From Gnetum montanum (taxonomy: Eukaryota > Streptophyta > Gnetopsida > Gnetales > Gnetaceae): a stretch of DNA of 64,000 bases. Shown one piece after another: positions 46,656 through 59,312 of this stretch (the first letter of the stretch is position 1; each line of letters begins with the position of its first letter). The stretch covers positions 118,699 to 182,698 of the forward strand of contig MNCI01009225.1 in NCBI GenBank assembly GCA_015680685.1, in the 5' to 3' direction. The translations under genes were made by a program, and so were the position numbers. A model generated the notes under the pieces. The model was given only the letters and a program-made list of their open reading frames with translations, searched no databases and was not told the DNA's origin.

Positions 46656-49610
46656 CTGGATGGTTGGATGTTGTGAACTCACTACTTGTTGCATGAAAAA
46701 GAAACCATGTCCTAATCATCCATAATGAAATTCAAAATTAAAATCCAGACACTAATAATCAAATAATAAAATAGTACATACCACCATCAAACAATGCATT
46801 ACCACTATACTTGGCACTTATTAACAAAAATTTAGAAAATCACACCAAAATAAAATAAAAGAAAATATAAAAGAAAGTGTAAAATTTTCAAGAAATAGTG
46901 AATGTACTAACGATGGTATAAAACGAAAATTAGAAAAGATTAATAACATGAAAACAAGAAGATGTAAAATAAAGAATATGTAAAATAAGAAGATGTAAAA
47001 CAAAAAGTATATAAAACAAAAAGGTGAAAAAAAATTAAGAATCCCAAAGCTTAAAATGGGGGGTAACCCCCATGAATAAACATTAGGCCATGACAGGGAT
47101 TAATAAGTGGATAAATAGGATCCATGCATGTATGAAACATTGGTAACCATTCATGCCTTAGCCACTGGATGTCTATTAGTGGTGTGGTGGTTGGGTAGAA
47201 AAATCATTGGTCACACACTTGATTGTTAAATGTATGGTGGATTAGGGTATGAGATGTGTTAACATTATGGATGTTTGGCTCACAGTTGCACCCTTGATCA
47301 TGATATAGTATGCATGGATTTTTTTGTCTTTCCACACTCTTAGATTCATTGTTTGGATTTGGGATTGGAGTAATGATGGATGGTGGCCCATGTGTAGGAT
47401 CAAAGGATGGTGGTTGAGACAAGGAAGGTGGTGCACTAGATTGGCATTGGGTTGGCTCAAATGATGTGGTGGGTTCATGCATGGTCTACTTTGGCTTACG
47501 ACCTTTCCTCTAGAAATGACATTTCCTACATTACGGTTGAGACCCACTAGTGTCAGTGTGGTTATGCACATTCGTAGCACAAGTCACATTCGTTTGTTGA
47601 TATTGGGGTGTTGAACCTTCTTGTGTCATTGGTGATGACCTATAATGAGGTGGAGCAGGAGGATATCAAGGGTAAGATCGATGGTAAGAGGTGCGAGGTG
47701 GTGATCTTTCAAGGGATTTCATGGGTTGTTGGTACTTGGGAGAGTACTAGTGGTGATTTTAAGTAGAGGATGTAGAACTAGTTGGAGGAACATGGTGTTG
47801 CACATAATATCTATATAATTTTGGCTAGTAGGAAGGATAGGGTTGATTTGGTGGTGGCCTCCCCCATGACTGCCATTATGGTTGATGATCGTGTTGAGGC
47901 TGGTAATAAGTCCTACTAGGATGGCATGATTGGTTGTGGGACTGTCTATACTTACCTTGTGGGAAAGGAAATCTCCTAGGCATGTGTTTTTGCACAAACT
48001 TCAGATTTAAGGCACCTACCCAATACTCCTGTAGATGCAACAAGACTAGGCAATGTCCCTTCAGATGGTCATATATGCAAATGTTGCATCCATTATCTTC
48101 ATCTATGATTGAGTCTATAACCTCACTTTCTTTAGCCATTTTTCCCATTTGCCAAAAAGTGTTCCTAACTGTTTCTTGGTTCCGTATCCTTTATTGATTG
48201 TGATCACTTGGCTTATTTTGCATGATCTTCTCCTTGATCATCTCCGTATCCTTTATTGATTGTGATCACTTGGCTTATTTTGCATGATCTTAACCTTGAC
48301 CATCTCAATGAGAGTGACAATGTTTTTATATATCCATTTGGACATTCTATTAAACTTTGCTTCAAGTTCATCAATAGACTTCTATATTAGCAAGGTTTGT
48401 TGTGGGATCACCTTATTGAGAGTGGTTTCGTTCTCCTTACCATAGATCTAGACCTCCTTCTATTGAAGAGTTGGATCCCATTGATATTTCTTCACATTAT
48501 TCCATTTTTGTATATATCCTTCTTCTTTTGACACATGTTCAATTAGCTCTTCGATCGGATGGGCTTGGAGCTCATATAATTCCCCTAGGGCATACATCCC
48601 AAGGGTCTCCCTTGTTTTATTACGGATCCCATCTATGATGTGGAAAAGTTGCCTTTCCTTAGAGAAACCATGGCCCGGGCACCTATTCAGTAAGTCATAA
48701 TATCTATCTAAGGTCATATCCAAGGGTTCATGTTATTCTTGCTTCTACTCTTGGATTTATCTCTTCAAATTGGACACTCTTACATAAGTTTGGTATTTCT
48801 TGTTGAATAGCTCTAGCATTGTGGACCATCGTCAGATTGAATTTGGTCTCAACAATCTATACCACACTTTGGCTCTATTAATTAGTGTCCTAAGAAAGAG
48901 CTTAAGCTTTTATCATCCACTTTCAATGTTGTAGAAATCATAGGCATCGTGGAAGGCTTGTAAATGATGTTGCAAATCTAAATCATAGCCTCTTGCAAAT
49001 TTAGAAATCTTATTCATGTCAAGCTTAGGTAGGTGACTCTTTTTGCGATGCCTATGAGATATCTTTACTACCTCTATGATTTGCATTAGGCTCTTAGTGG
49101 CTAGAAAAGGTTTGTCATCATCAAATAGGTTGTGAGGGAAATTTCTATCTTTATTTGTTTGTTCGTGATGATGCTGTCTATGTTCATAATGATGTCTTTG
49201 ACTTTTTGCATGGTTTCTATTCCAGTTTTTAGTTTGATCCTTTAGTGGAGTTCTCTATACCTACGTTCATCTTCATCAGAACTAGATGTTGAAGGGACAA
49301 AGGAAGAAGAGGAACTAGAATAATTTCCATGGCTTCTATGGTGTTCCTGAGGGTCCCTTGATTTATCGTTTCTTAGTTTTGAGAAGGTCTTAAGCCTTGA
49401 GGCCTTCCCTAGTTTAGGACTTACATCATCTCCTCCAATATTTTCTGTCTTAGATGAATGTAGTCTTGGAGTGTTGTTAGGGTGGTCATGATCATAAGAA
49501 ACCCCTACATAAGGTTGGTCACCTCAATCTTCTTCATTGTATATCTCATTATTTTTCCAATGAATGCATTCACTATATAGTGCATTGTCACTTCTATGTG
49601 AGAGAGACAT
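46656..49610 (-). pseudogene. Copy A3 gag and 3' spacer
   Basis: The minus-strand gag starts at the ATG at 49610 (MSLSHRSDN). It has a Ser/Asp-rich stretch near 49.3 kb and the family core at 48.72-48.46 kb, where 87 codons are open (DRYYDLLNRCPGHGF, then HIIDGIRNKTRETLGMYA). An Asn/Pro/His-rich C-terminal part follows (48.0-47.2 kb). A spacer matching the post-gag region of A2 extends to 46656. Accessory frame, pol and 3' LTR are missing on the left. Non-functional through stops. Confidence 0.8.
48181..48304. repeat. 62-bp tandem duplication in A3 gag
   Basis: TCCGTATCCTTTATTGATTG begins at 48181 and again at 48243, and the units match over about 48 bp before small differences. Unlike the N-flanked duplications there is no N, so it may be genuine. 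Confidence 0.8.
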
Positions 49611-49711
49611 TGTTGTTGGTTTATGATGTGTGGGAGCTAATATTTTTGGAAAGATATATTGTTAATGCCCTTACAGTGATCATGTCTAATATAACTAATC
49701 TAGATAACTAG

Positions 49712-49735
49712 CACCATCCCTAGCAACAGTGCCAA
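49712..49735 (-). other. Primer binding site of A3
   Basis: The minus strand reads TTGGCACTGTTGCTAGGGA directly beside the LTR, close to the Athila-type TGGCGCCGTTGCC site. Confidence 0.78.
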
Positions 49736-50552
49736 TGATGAGCGATGAGGTACCCCTATGTCCAACCATATGAATCAGAAACATTCACACATGATTTAGT
49801 TAAATTCCATGGATGGAACTAGTTGTGGTATCTAGATTGTTAGGCTTTGATCATAGTTCATTGTCTTCCCACTTGGACTAGTGGTAGCTTTGTCTTGTAT
49901 GGTTTAGTCCAAAGTGAGGCATATGATGTTGTCTAATTCTATGCCACTCCTAATGATGATAAAGAGATCAATTAAGCTAATGAATAGTGGAAAGTAAGAT
50001 CTAAACTAGCCTAGCTAGCTTAACACAAGTACCCCTTCCACTTTCCTAAACACATCTTGAACACATATAGTGCTACTAGGCTACCAAACGTTAAGCATTG
50101 CTAGGTTACCAAGTACTATATGTATGCTTGAAGTGGTCATGCTTGTGTTCATTAAGAATTGGTAATTAATTACTTAATTTAAATGCATAAAATTAAAGTG
50201 CATTAAAGGAAACATTAATCTATTCTTAGTGCTACAAGGATTATCAAAAGAGTTTATTTTTATTCCCATCACATTACTACGCTCAGGTACATCAATGTTC
50301 AAACAAAGATCTATACACACTCAGACTCTTGCTATGGGTACTTAGAAAATATTCTAACTCTAGAGGAAGCAAACTACAAGAGCTTCACTAACTATGAAAA
50401 AAATGATATCAAAATCATGAGCCCAAGCGCTATATTTATAGGCTAGTGTATACCCCATGACATCAGATATATGACATTGCATCTTAGCTTTGACATTGAA
50501 TACTTGATGTTAGATACCTAATGTCAAAGCAGATGAAATATGTGATTCATTA
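49736..50552 (-). repeat. 5' LTR of A3
   Basis: About 817 bp, from TGATGAGCGATGAGG to GATTCATTA in plus orientation (final C changed to T). Minus-strand TATA box near 50439-50449. The U3 core is built of GACAT and ATGTC blocks, as in A4 but not A1 or A2. Confidence 0.85.
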
Positions 50553-51057
50553 GTTACTAAAAGTTAAGCATTACTGGGATGACTAGGCACCAAGCATATG
50601 CTTGAAGTGGTTGTACTTATGTTTGTTATTAAATCGATATTAATTAATTACTTAATTACTTAAAAATAAATTTAAATTCCATGAATATTAAATGCATAAG
50701 AAAATAATTAATCTAGTCAAAGTGCTACAAAGTTTATTAGAAAAGCTTGTCCTTATTGTCGTCTACACTAAAGTGCTAAGGTACAATAGTGCTCGAATAA
50801 AGATCCGTACACTCTTTGACTCCTACTGCACGCATTCAAAAAATATTCTAACTCTCAAATGGAAAAACTATAAGAGCTTTACTACAACTATGAAAATATT
50901 GCCATAAATTCGATGGGTCGGTGAACATTTACAAGTAGAAATAGAGTGCCTCGTTGATGGGTGCACATCAATAGTTCAAACCCTACGTCGATGGAATCAC
51001 ATTAATGAGATCTCATCGATGGCATTCGGTCGATGCATCCCAATGATTGACTCATCA
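50553..51057 (-). repeat. Family A LTR fragment A6, interrupted by A3
   Basis: From 50553 the sequence repeats the middle of a family A LTR (GGGATGACTAGGCACC-type block, then a TTAATTAATTACTTAA region) and runs to a TCATCA terminus at 51052-51057. Its U3 core has CATCGATG palindromes like A1. The adjoining A3 LTR suggests A3 inserted into this older LTR. Confidence 0.7.
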
Positions 51058-51094
51058 ACTATTTACACATTGGTACCTAAGAAATGAAAGTTAT

Positions 51095-51900
51095 AACAAT
51101 TATTTCTTGTATCCTAGATCATCAATTTGGTTTTATTCACATTCACTTAAAGACTAGATGAGTGACAATGATTTTCTAAACTTTACAACATATTTTGCAT
51201 GCTTTCTACAGTACTGGAGATCAAGGCAATATCATCTGCATGTAAAAGAAGGTTCACTACAGATCCAATTTTGATAGCATGACTATCTTGTCCATAGCAT
51301 AACCATTCTTGCATGTCATCAATAAAGATACTAAAAAGAGTTGGATAAAGTGGACAACCTTGCTTAATTCTAATTTTTCTCTAGAATTGAAATGTTTTCT
51401 TTGACTTGCTATTTGTAATTTCAATCATCATTTCCTCATATAATCTTTGAATTACTACAATCAAATCTGAAGAGAGTTCAATTTTATACAAACATAATCA
51501 TAGTTTTGTATGAACTAATAAAATCATATGCTTTTGCAAAATCGCTAAAATAGATAAAAAAATTTTAGGCATTTCTGCAAACACCATGTAGTGCTTGAGA
51601 GTAACTAAGTGATCAATAATGGAGTGACTTTTCCTAAAACTTGCTTAACATCTTACCCTAACTTGGTTACCTTTATTTTAAGAATTGATTCTCTTTTCTA
51701 GTAGAGTGCCCAACTAAACTTTAGCCCAAGAACTGATTCTCTCGACATCTTGCTATTCCTTGATAAGAACTTTTTCTATGAGTGTTATCTGTATTCTTAA
51801 TATTCTTAAATTGTAAAGTTGCACACCTAAGTAGACATCCTTAATATTGGAAACATTTTCCCTTTCATACTATTTTTGGCATTTTCTTACTATAGTGTTA
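51095..51900 (-). pseudogene. LINE reverse transcriptase fragment
   Basis: On the minus strand the reading shows FRKSHSIIDHLVTL near 51.64 kb, then EITNSKSKKTFQF, QGCPLYPTLFSIFIDDM (about 51.35-51.3 kb), LLLHADDIALISS (51.25-51.22 kb) and VNVNKTKLMI (about 51.13 kb). The order is that of the palm of non-LTR retrotransposon RTs: the GCPLSPTLF-type block, then the Ala-Asp-Asp active site. It is a short 5'- and 3'-truncated piece with several stops. No endonuclease domain or poly(A) tail was found. Confidence 0.85.
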
Positions 51901-52344
51901 AGCATGTGATTTATTATCTTGAGAAGTAGAAGTATGGATCATAGTTTCAAATGGATCATTAAATAATATGCTTTTGCAAAATTAGTAAGAAAAAAAAGCT
52001 AAATCTCATGGATAAGTTCTCTTTTAGATTTTGTAGATGCTAGGACATTTCCACAATGTGATGTGTAGTAGTCATAGGGCCCAATGGATGTTCAAAATGA
52101 GAGAATCTTTTCCCTCTATGTAGAATTGAATAAATTAATTTTGAAAACATTTTGTATAATATAGGATGAAAAACTTTGAGAATACAATTTAGAGTTATTG
52201 GAAAGGGATTTCTAAAGAATTACAAAAATAAAACTAAAAATAAAATTTTACTCAACAGTATTCATTGGAATTGAACCTATAACATAGGTTATGAATGAAA
52301 TATAATTTAGCATTATAGAATTGAGCACTTTCATATAATTGATA
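51901..52344. other. AT-rich spacer, no feature recognised
   Basis: No frame, repeat boundary or regulatory structure identified; it may include more of the decayed LINE. Confidence 0.4.
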
Positions 52345-52552
52345 GTAGCCTCTTTGTAAAGAAACATTTAAAAAGAATCATCATCCCAAGGCTTAACACT
52401 CCACTAAGGTGGGGTCCTGGGAGGATCAGTGAATGTGTGAAAAGCCTAATTTCTTTCAAGTGGCTCCACCTATGTTTAGATCCAAGTTTTACAACTTGAG
52501 AAACACACATCTTACCATCACTCCAAGTGGTGATCCCTAGCAAAAATAACAT
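52345..52552 (-). mobile_element. Au-like tRNA-derived SINE (S3)
   Basis: The minus strand reads GGAGTGATGGTAAGATG, GTTTCTCAAGTT and a degenerate box B (GGATCTAAAC), then after about 60 bp CCCAGGACCCCACCTTAGTGG and AAGCCTTGGG, split here for length. This closely follows the 3' module of the widespread plant Au-SINE family (a CCCGCATTAGTGGGAGCC-type block), recalled from memory. The head resembles S2 at 16.45 kb. No functional tRNA is implied. Confidence 0.65.
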
Positions 52553-52861
52553 TAATACAATTATATATTATTAAATTAGGAAGAAACAATTTGAATGAAG
52601 CATAAGATAAGAAGTTGTAAGAAATTAGTATTTTGATATGAGAAAAGTAGTCATAAAGAGATTTCACAAATTGTTGAAGTACAAGAACTTACCCCTAAAG
52701 TAAGTTAGAGCGCAAAAAATATTGAGCTTGAGTTGTGGAGACAAAGATAAAGTTTCAAACAACTAAGTTTCACCTAATACTAGCCAATAGGAGAACTTTC
52801 CATCAACCAAAATCTATAAAGATGTTTATAAAGAACAAAATTAATGAAAGAGGGGTTGCAT

Positions 52862-54930
52862 CTCTTGCATGTTGCATGATAAGTTGTACATGTTTTAAGC
52901 TTGGCTGAACTTCTATTTTTTTGTAAAGCTTTCATGAGTTTGAGCTCTTGACCTTTGAAATAAATTATTCTTGGAATGACATGTTAGCTTTAGGTTCAAC
53001 ACTTCTTTTCATCTAGATGAGAAATTTCCATCTAAACTCTTTCATCTTCCACATCATCTTCGCTTTCTTAGCCTTAACACATAAGTTAGAATCAATATTT
53101 AGAATCTCCATTTCTATTCTACTTAGCTTAATCTTCTCTGCCAGCTTAGCTTCATGAGCTCTTGGATTTTCCCAATCTAGCTTATCCATGTTATTTTTTT
53201 TCAAAGAGCTTAAATATTTTCCAAATCTACACATGCTCTTTATTTATTTGAAGCTTTGTAGGATCAACCTAATTTATTTAACTCATGCACATTTGTTTTA
53301 ATCCTTCTTAGCACTTCATTATGTTGGCATTTAGAAGCTATGGTATTTTCATCGACATTAATTTCTCTAATCTAGATAAGCCCTACTGAGTGAGGACATT
53401 GGCAATAAAAGCTTTTGTCTAAGCACATCCAAAGATTTAAGAATGAAAAAGCTCATGTGTTTAAAGCTTTTGGTGGTAGGATCAGCTCTTTTACATTTCA
53501 CATTCAAATCAACAAGCTTTTATCTATATAACACAAGCTCATCTACATACATAAATCTACCACATCAACCTTGGTGCTTATTCTAGCTTCTCTTATGTTT
53601 TTTCTTAAAAATTGAATTAGTTGAAGCTTGTGCTAGCTTTGTGAGACCATGCTTTAAAAGAAAAGTAACAACTTCAAAAGCACTCATGCTACAAGTAAAA
53701 TCAACATTTTAAAACAATCTTGTTTGGCTGTATGATGGGCTTGCTCCTTATAATCTACCATGTCAACTAAGATAAAAGGGCTAAGCATATAGAACAGCTT
53801 CTTTCCCTTTTAGATGAGTGTACGTAATGACTCTACCACGTTGGCACTCAAGTTGAAATAAAAAAGCTCAATTTTAAGTGATTATTCTTTTTACAAAAAG
53901 CTTGCAAAATGATTAAATTGCTCGATTACATTTAGAACCAGCTCCCAATTCTATTTAGCTGTTCTAAATAAGTACGCCGCATTAGCTCTCCAAAGCCTAT
54001 AATGAGAAAAGAAAAAAATATAATAAGCTTTCTGTCACATTAGCTCAAGCAAAGGGAAGATAAAACAAGGTTCAAATCTGCACAAGCTCCAAAGGAGCCA
54101 TGTCCGCAAAAACTGAAAGGAGCTTTACACGCGAAGAAGAGCTGAAGAACCATTAATGCTACACGGGTGCTCATTGAAGCTTAAAAGCTGATTAAACCTG
54201 AGCCAGCGCCGAACAGTAAAATATCCGTTAGCGCCAAGGTAGAAATGATAAGTAGCTTCCTCCTATGCCCAACCTTAAATGAACATCGAAAGCTCAAACC
54301 AAAAGCTGTAATGGAAACTGAGATACAATGGATATTGGAGCTTCTCCTTCAGCTACTCCTTTGTAACAGACGAATAACAGACGAATAATAGGTACAGCTC
54401 TTTCATACCCATGTTTCTTCGGCTAAGTGATAATTGTTGCTGGAACGGTTATGGAAAAGGCTAGGAAAGATTAATGCTATAAATTGAAGTAATTATTTAT
54501 AACTTAAGTGTTCTGGTTTTAGGCCTTGGTGCTTAAACTAGAATTTTCTCTTCTTCTCATCTTCTCTTTCTATTCTTGGTCTGAAAAATCTGTGTTTTTC
54601 TTAGCTGGAAGATCAGAAAACTCTTGAGTCTCTGTGTGTGGACAAGGTAGAGTTTTTCTTCATTCACTGCGCTGTTAGGAGCTATTTCTTCTGCGATTGT
54701 AAGCTTGGTTTATGCTCAGTTTGGGATTGCAACAAGAGCCTTGTAAAGTTTCTTTTTATTAATAAAACTACTCTATCCCCTAAAGTGTTTCTTTTTATTA
54801 ATAAAGTTACTCTATCCCCTAACGTCTGGGGAGAGTTTTATAGTGGATGTAGGCCAACAAATCTAGCACCTGAACCACCTTAAGATGTGGTGTCTATTTT
54901 CTCTTCTGCATTAGTGTTCAGTAACTGACA
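52862..54930 (+). repeat. 5' LTR of copia element D (5' end truncated)
   Basis: It ends TAACTGACA just before the primer site. 52862-53823 and 54828-54915 align in reverse complement with the LTR of element C, while about 1 kb between them is specific to D and carries a TATA box (GCTATAAATTG near 54478). A 38-bp tandem duplication containing TTTTTATTAATAAA lies at about 54747-54822. The left edge is where the match to C stops, so the true LTR start may be lost. Confidence 0.65.
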
Positions 54931-54932
54931 AT

Positions 54933-54944
54933 TGGTACCAGAGC
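54933..54944 (+). other. Primer binding site of copia element D
   Basis: TGGTACCAGAGC, one base from the canonical site complementary to initiator methionine tRNA, two bases after the LTR. Confidence 0.85.
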
Positions 54945-54995
54945 TTGGTTAACATTATTAGACTTAACAGTCTAGGTTCCTGATTTTTTTAGGCT

Positions 54996-56860
54996 ATGGC
55001 ACAGAATCAAGGATTCTCATCCAATAAAGTTCCTTGGTTTAATGATTCAAATTACCCTCTTAGGAAGTTTAAAATGAAGACTTACCTTCTTACTCATGGT
55101 GATGTTATCTAGAAGTAGTTAGTAGAGAAACTATTAATGTAGTAGATGATGCTCGGGCTATGAATGCTTTGGTGTGTGGCCTAGATAGAGCAATGTACAA
55201 AAAGATCATGCATCTTCAATTAGCTAGAGATCTATGGCAACATATTTAAGAAATTTATGAAGGAGATGAAAACATGAAGTCCAAGCTGCAAACCTTAAAT
55301 GCATGCTTTAATGCTTTAAGGATGGAAGAAACTGAAAATATCAGCAAATTTTTCAACCTGGTAGATGAAATAGTCAGTGAGATGACTATGCTTGGTGAAG
55401 CACAATTTGTAGAAATAATCTTCCAGAAAATCTTATCTATTTTACCAAGAAGATTTGAGGCCAAGGTCTCTTTCATAGAAATGACAAAAGATCTCTCCAA
55501 GCTGAAAATAGCTTAGCTCTATAGTATTCTTTCAACCTTCAAGATTAGAAAAGATGGGACAAGTTTCTTTACCAAAAAGGAGAAAATTGCTTTTAGAGCT
55601 GAAGTTAAACATAAGGAGTAACCATCAATATCAGGCTTAGATTTTGATGAGGAGATTGCTAATCTAGATAGAAAGCTTAGGAGGCTAAGAAAAATGTAAG
55701 CCAGTAAGAAACAAACAAATTTTTTTTCTTGTTATTATTATGGTGAAACGAGTCATATGGTTGCTGAGTGCCCAAAGAAGAAGCAAGATAAAGAAAATCA
55801 TAAAAAGCATGTGACCAAATTCAAACCAAAAAACACTCAATACAAGTTTGATAGGTTAAAAGCTCAGTTAGTTGAAATTCAAGATCAATTAGAGCATTTA
55901 GAAATTAGCATAGGGAATGAGGATATTGAAGGAAGCTCTTTTGTTCATTTTGCTCATACTGATATAATAACTAACAATAGTAATATTATCACACAAGATT
56001 TATTTCCTTTTCCAACTATGATTAATGATGATAACTCTGATGATGACTTTCCAAGTTTTATGTATACTAACCCAAGTGAGCAAGACATTCCTAGCACTAG
56101 TGAGTCTATAAGTCCAATTGAAGATGGAGATGGATTAGAGTAAGGAAAAACTGAATACAAGGAGACAAAGGATATTAATTTTGAAGGACTAATGGAACAA
56201 CTGGAGATGGTGGTCAAGGTTAACAAAAAATTAAACAAATTTTTTTTAAAAAGGAGCAAGAGATCAAGAGCTATTAGATGAAACTTTAAGAAGTTGAACG
56301 AAAAGAGTTAAAGCTAAAGGAGGAAATACTAATGCTAAAGAAGGACATGAAAGGTAAGGCTACTCAAGTAACATGCAATTTATTTAGTAGGTTTACTCAT
56401 AGCTTGGAATAGCTTAAGGATATCATCAATAATGGATAGTCAAATAAAGATAAGAGGGGACTTGGCAATGAACCTGGAACTTCAAAAAGGCTATCACTGG
56501 CAAAATCTTCACCTCAGCAAATGAATGATCAAAGACAACCACCAAAGTTGTAGATTTTCAACCAAAAAATAGGTAAAAAAATTCTTCCCACTCCAAGAAT
56601 TTCAATCATCAGGTATGATCCAAAACAACATCTAGATTCCTTTAGGGCTACTACTATTATAATTGTGAAAAACTAGGATATGGAGCTAGAGATTGTAGAA
56701 TCATGAGTTTCTCATACTATGGATCTATGCCTTTTTTCCACACTACTAAACCCACTTCAATAAATAATAGAATAAGAAGACAAGTCTCAAGGCCAATTCA
56801 CAGAAGAGCTTTTCTTGTACAGCTTGCCTTAAAAGCTCTTGCAATCTAGAGACATGATTC
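54996..56860 (+). pseudogene. Copia element D gag
   Basis: The frame starts at the ATG at 54996 (MAQNQGFSSNKVPWF) and shows the copia gag opening NYPLRKFKMKTYLL. A UBN2-type gag core follows (LWQHI, then SKLQTLNACFNALRM, ENISKFFNLVDEI, 55274-55516 open). One zinc-knuckle remnant, CYYYGETSHMVAEC, lies at 55730-55771, where the second cysteine has become tyrosine. A second, NCEKLGYGARDC near 56664-56696, has lost the first cysteine and the histidine. An acidic segment (55.93-56.14 kb) separates them. Stops throughout. Confidence 0.82.
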
Positions 56861-57000
56861 CTTCATAGCGGCTACTCTCAACACATGACCAGAGATAGAT
56901 GAAAATTTATTTCTCTAAATCCCTTCAATGGAGGAAAAATAAGCTTCGAAGATAAAGGTAAAGTAGTGGTAAGGGGTATTGGCTTAGTTAAAATTCATGA
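56861..57000 (+). pseudogene. Copia element D protease-region remnant
   Basis: A short reading (SQHMTRDR, then NPFNGGKISFEDKGKVVVRGIG) corresponds to the region after the copia protease active site (Cys-Ser-x-His-Met-Thr-Gly). The element then stops near 57000, where family A sequence takes over. Confidence 0.6.
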
Positions 57001-58124
57001 TAGCTTTCTTCACTTCCTACTTCTCTTTTTTTCTTTAAAAAGAAATGGTGGTTGTTCTGTGGGAGCATTCTTGTGTCTCAAGGGGATGGACTAGTCTTAG
57101 AATGACAATGTGAAGTCACTAAATGTGGTTGGTTTTGGTTTGGACTAATGATGGATTCTATCAAGTCATTTTACAATAAAATTCACAAGGGACTTCATGT
57201 AACCTTAATCAGGAACTCCATTCCACTCTATCTCATCCATCTATGCTTTCCATGTCTTACCTCATTGTCAGTTTCATGTTTTTGTTCGATGTCCTAGTTT
57301 GATATGTCAGAATTCTTAGGTAGTTTCTGTTAGGTTTTTGTACTTAACCTTCTGTAACCATTAATCATCCATGGAGCCCATGGACTCTTTGGTTTGAAGT
57401 TATGCAAGGGCAATAAAAGGCCTATGCCTACTTTGGGGAGGATCCACTTGCATATCTTTTGGTTGGGTTAGTTAAGTTCTTTATCCTTAGACACTCTTAT
57501 AATTAAATCCTTTTGTTTACCTTATTAATGACATCCAATTTTGCACATCTTCACAACCTTTTTTAGTGAACTTTTCTTTTCATTGTTGTGAATTCTTACA
57601 CCCTCTTCAAATATTTTCTTGTGTAGAACTTTTTATCCTATTTGTCATCCTTCCCACTAACACTCCTAAAGGAATCAATCTACTATAATCACAACCTAGA
57701 TAAGTGTAACCATTGATGAGACAAGGGACATACCAACTTTGTGTTACATATGGCATACTAATTCATGATTTTGTTATGATTGTAGTGGGAAGCATGGACT
57801 AGAAGTGAGACTATCTTCACCAAGGATGATGTGGCAATACCACACGACGAGGATTGTTCATAATCATGGTATCATTTTTCTCTCTCTTTAGCTACCAAGA
57901 GGCATTGGATGTCAATTTTATCCATGGTGTTTACTTTCTCTTATTATGAACATCCAATTTTGTAAAGATTTTAACTCCGTACACTTAGGCACTTAGAGTT
58001 TGTCTGTTCTATCTAAGTTAATTTGTGTGTTAGTCAATAATCCCATACCTTTTCAATATTTTGTAAAGAACATGTTCCTCCTCTTCTTTACTTAAGGACA
58101 AGTTTTCATTCAGTCATGGGGGTA
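57001..58124 (+). other. 3' internal region of family A copy A4
   Basis: No coding features. It leads into a polypurine tract CATGGGGGTA at 58115-58124 directly before the LTR, so it should be the 3' part of a plus-strand family A element. The exact left boundary with element D is uncertain. Confidence 0.45.
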
Positions 58125-58947
58125 TGATGAATCACATTTTTCATCTACTCTTATGTTGATTATCTAATGTTGGAGATAAGATGCGATGTTAGATATCCAA
58201 TGTCATGGGGTATATACCAAGCTATAAATATAGCACTTGGGCTCATGATTTTGATATCAATTTTTATCATAGTTAGCGAAGCTTTTACAGTTTTTTTCCT
58301 CCAAAGTTAGAATATTTTTTGAGTGCCCATAGCAAGAGTCTAAGTGTGTACAAATCTTTGTTCGAACACTCATGTACCTGAGCATAGTAGTATGATGGGA
58401 ATAAAAATGAACTCTTTTGATAATCCTTATAGCACTAAGAATAGATTCATACTTACATTAATGTACTTTACTTTCATGCACTTTACTTTTATGCATTTAA
58501 ATTAGGTAATTAATTTTTAGTTATTAATGAACATAAGCACGACCAGTTCGAGCATACATATAGTGCTTGGTAACCCAACAACGCTTAACGTTTGGTAGCC
58601 CAGAAACACTATATGTGTTTAGGATGTGTTCAAGAAAGTGGGACAGGTACTTGTGTTAGGCTAGATAGGCTAGTTTAGATCTCATTTTGCACTATTCATT
58701 GGCTTAGTTAATTTATCTCTTTATCATCATTAGGAGCAACATAGAATTAGACAACATCATATGTCTCACTTTGGACTAAACCATACATGACAAAGATACC
58801 ACTAGTCCAAGTGGGAAGATAGCGAATTATGATCAAAGCTTAATGATCTAGATACCACAACTAGTTCCATCCACAAAATTCAACTGGATTGTACATAAAT
58901 GCTTGTAATTCATATGGTTGGACATAGTAGTACCTTGCCACTCATCA
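58125..58947 (+). repeat. 3' LTR of A4
   Basis: It runs from TGATGAATCACA to CCACTCATCA, 823 bp, in the opposite orientation to A1, A2 and A3. Near the start is a U3 core with GATGTTAGATATCCAATGTC-like blocks. A TATA box (GCTATAAATATAG) lies near 58220. No primer site follows, confirming it as a 3' LTR. Confidence 0.88.
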
Positions 58948-59312
58948 ATAACCTAGTAGTGTTATAACGGGTTCAAGATGTGTACAAAAAGTGGAAACAA
59001 ATGCTTTTGTTACGATTATTTAAATATTAACTAGTAATTAGATTAGATTAGTTAAGTAATTATTTACTTTATTCTTTATTCTTATTCTTAGTCGACTTAA
59101 ACCATAAAAGATAAAAATCATATGCCTCAGTTACACTTAACCATATGCTTGCACTTCACAAGTGGAACTGGGAAGACAAAAATTGCAATGGTTAGTTTTA
59201 CCTCCTAGAACCAATGTACTTAGAAATCTAAAGTCTTTGAAATTTGATCGAATCGTTGAGTGAACACTAGTAATTTGTATGATTGGGTGTAGGCTATACT
59301 TTCCACTCAACA
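58948..59312 (+). repeat. 5' LTR fragment of A5
   Basis: The segment resembles the second half of the family A LTR (GTTCAAGATGTGTACAAAAAG block) and ends CCACTCAACA next to a primer site. Its first part is missing, apparently because A4 inserted in it. Confidence 0.7.
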
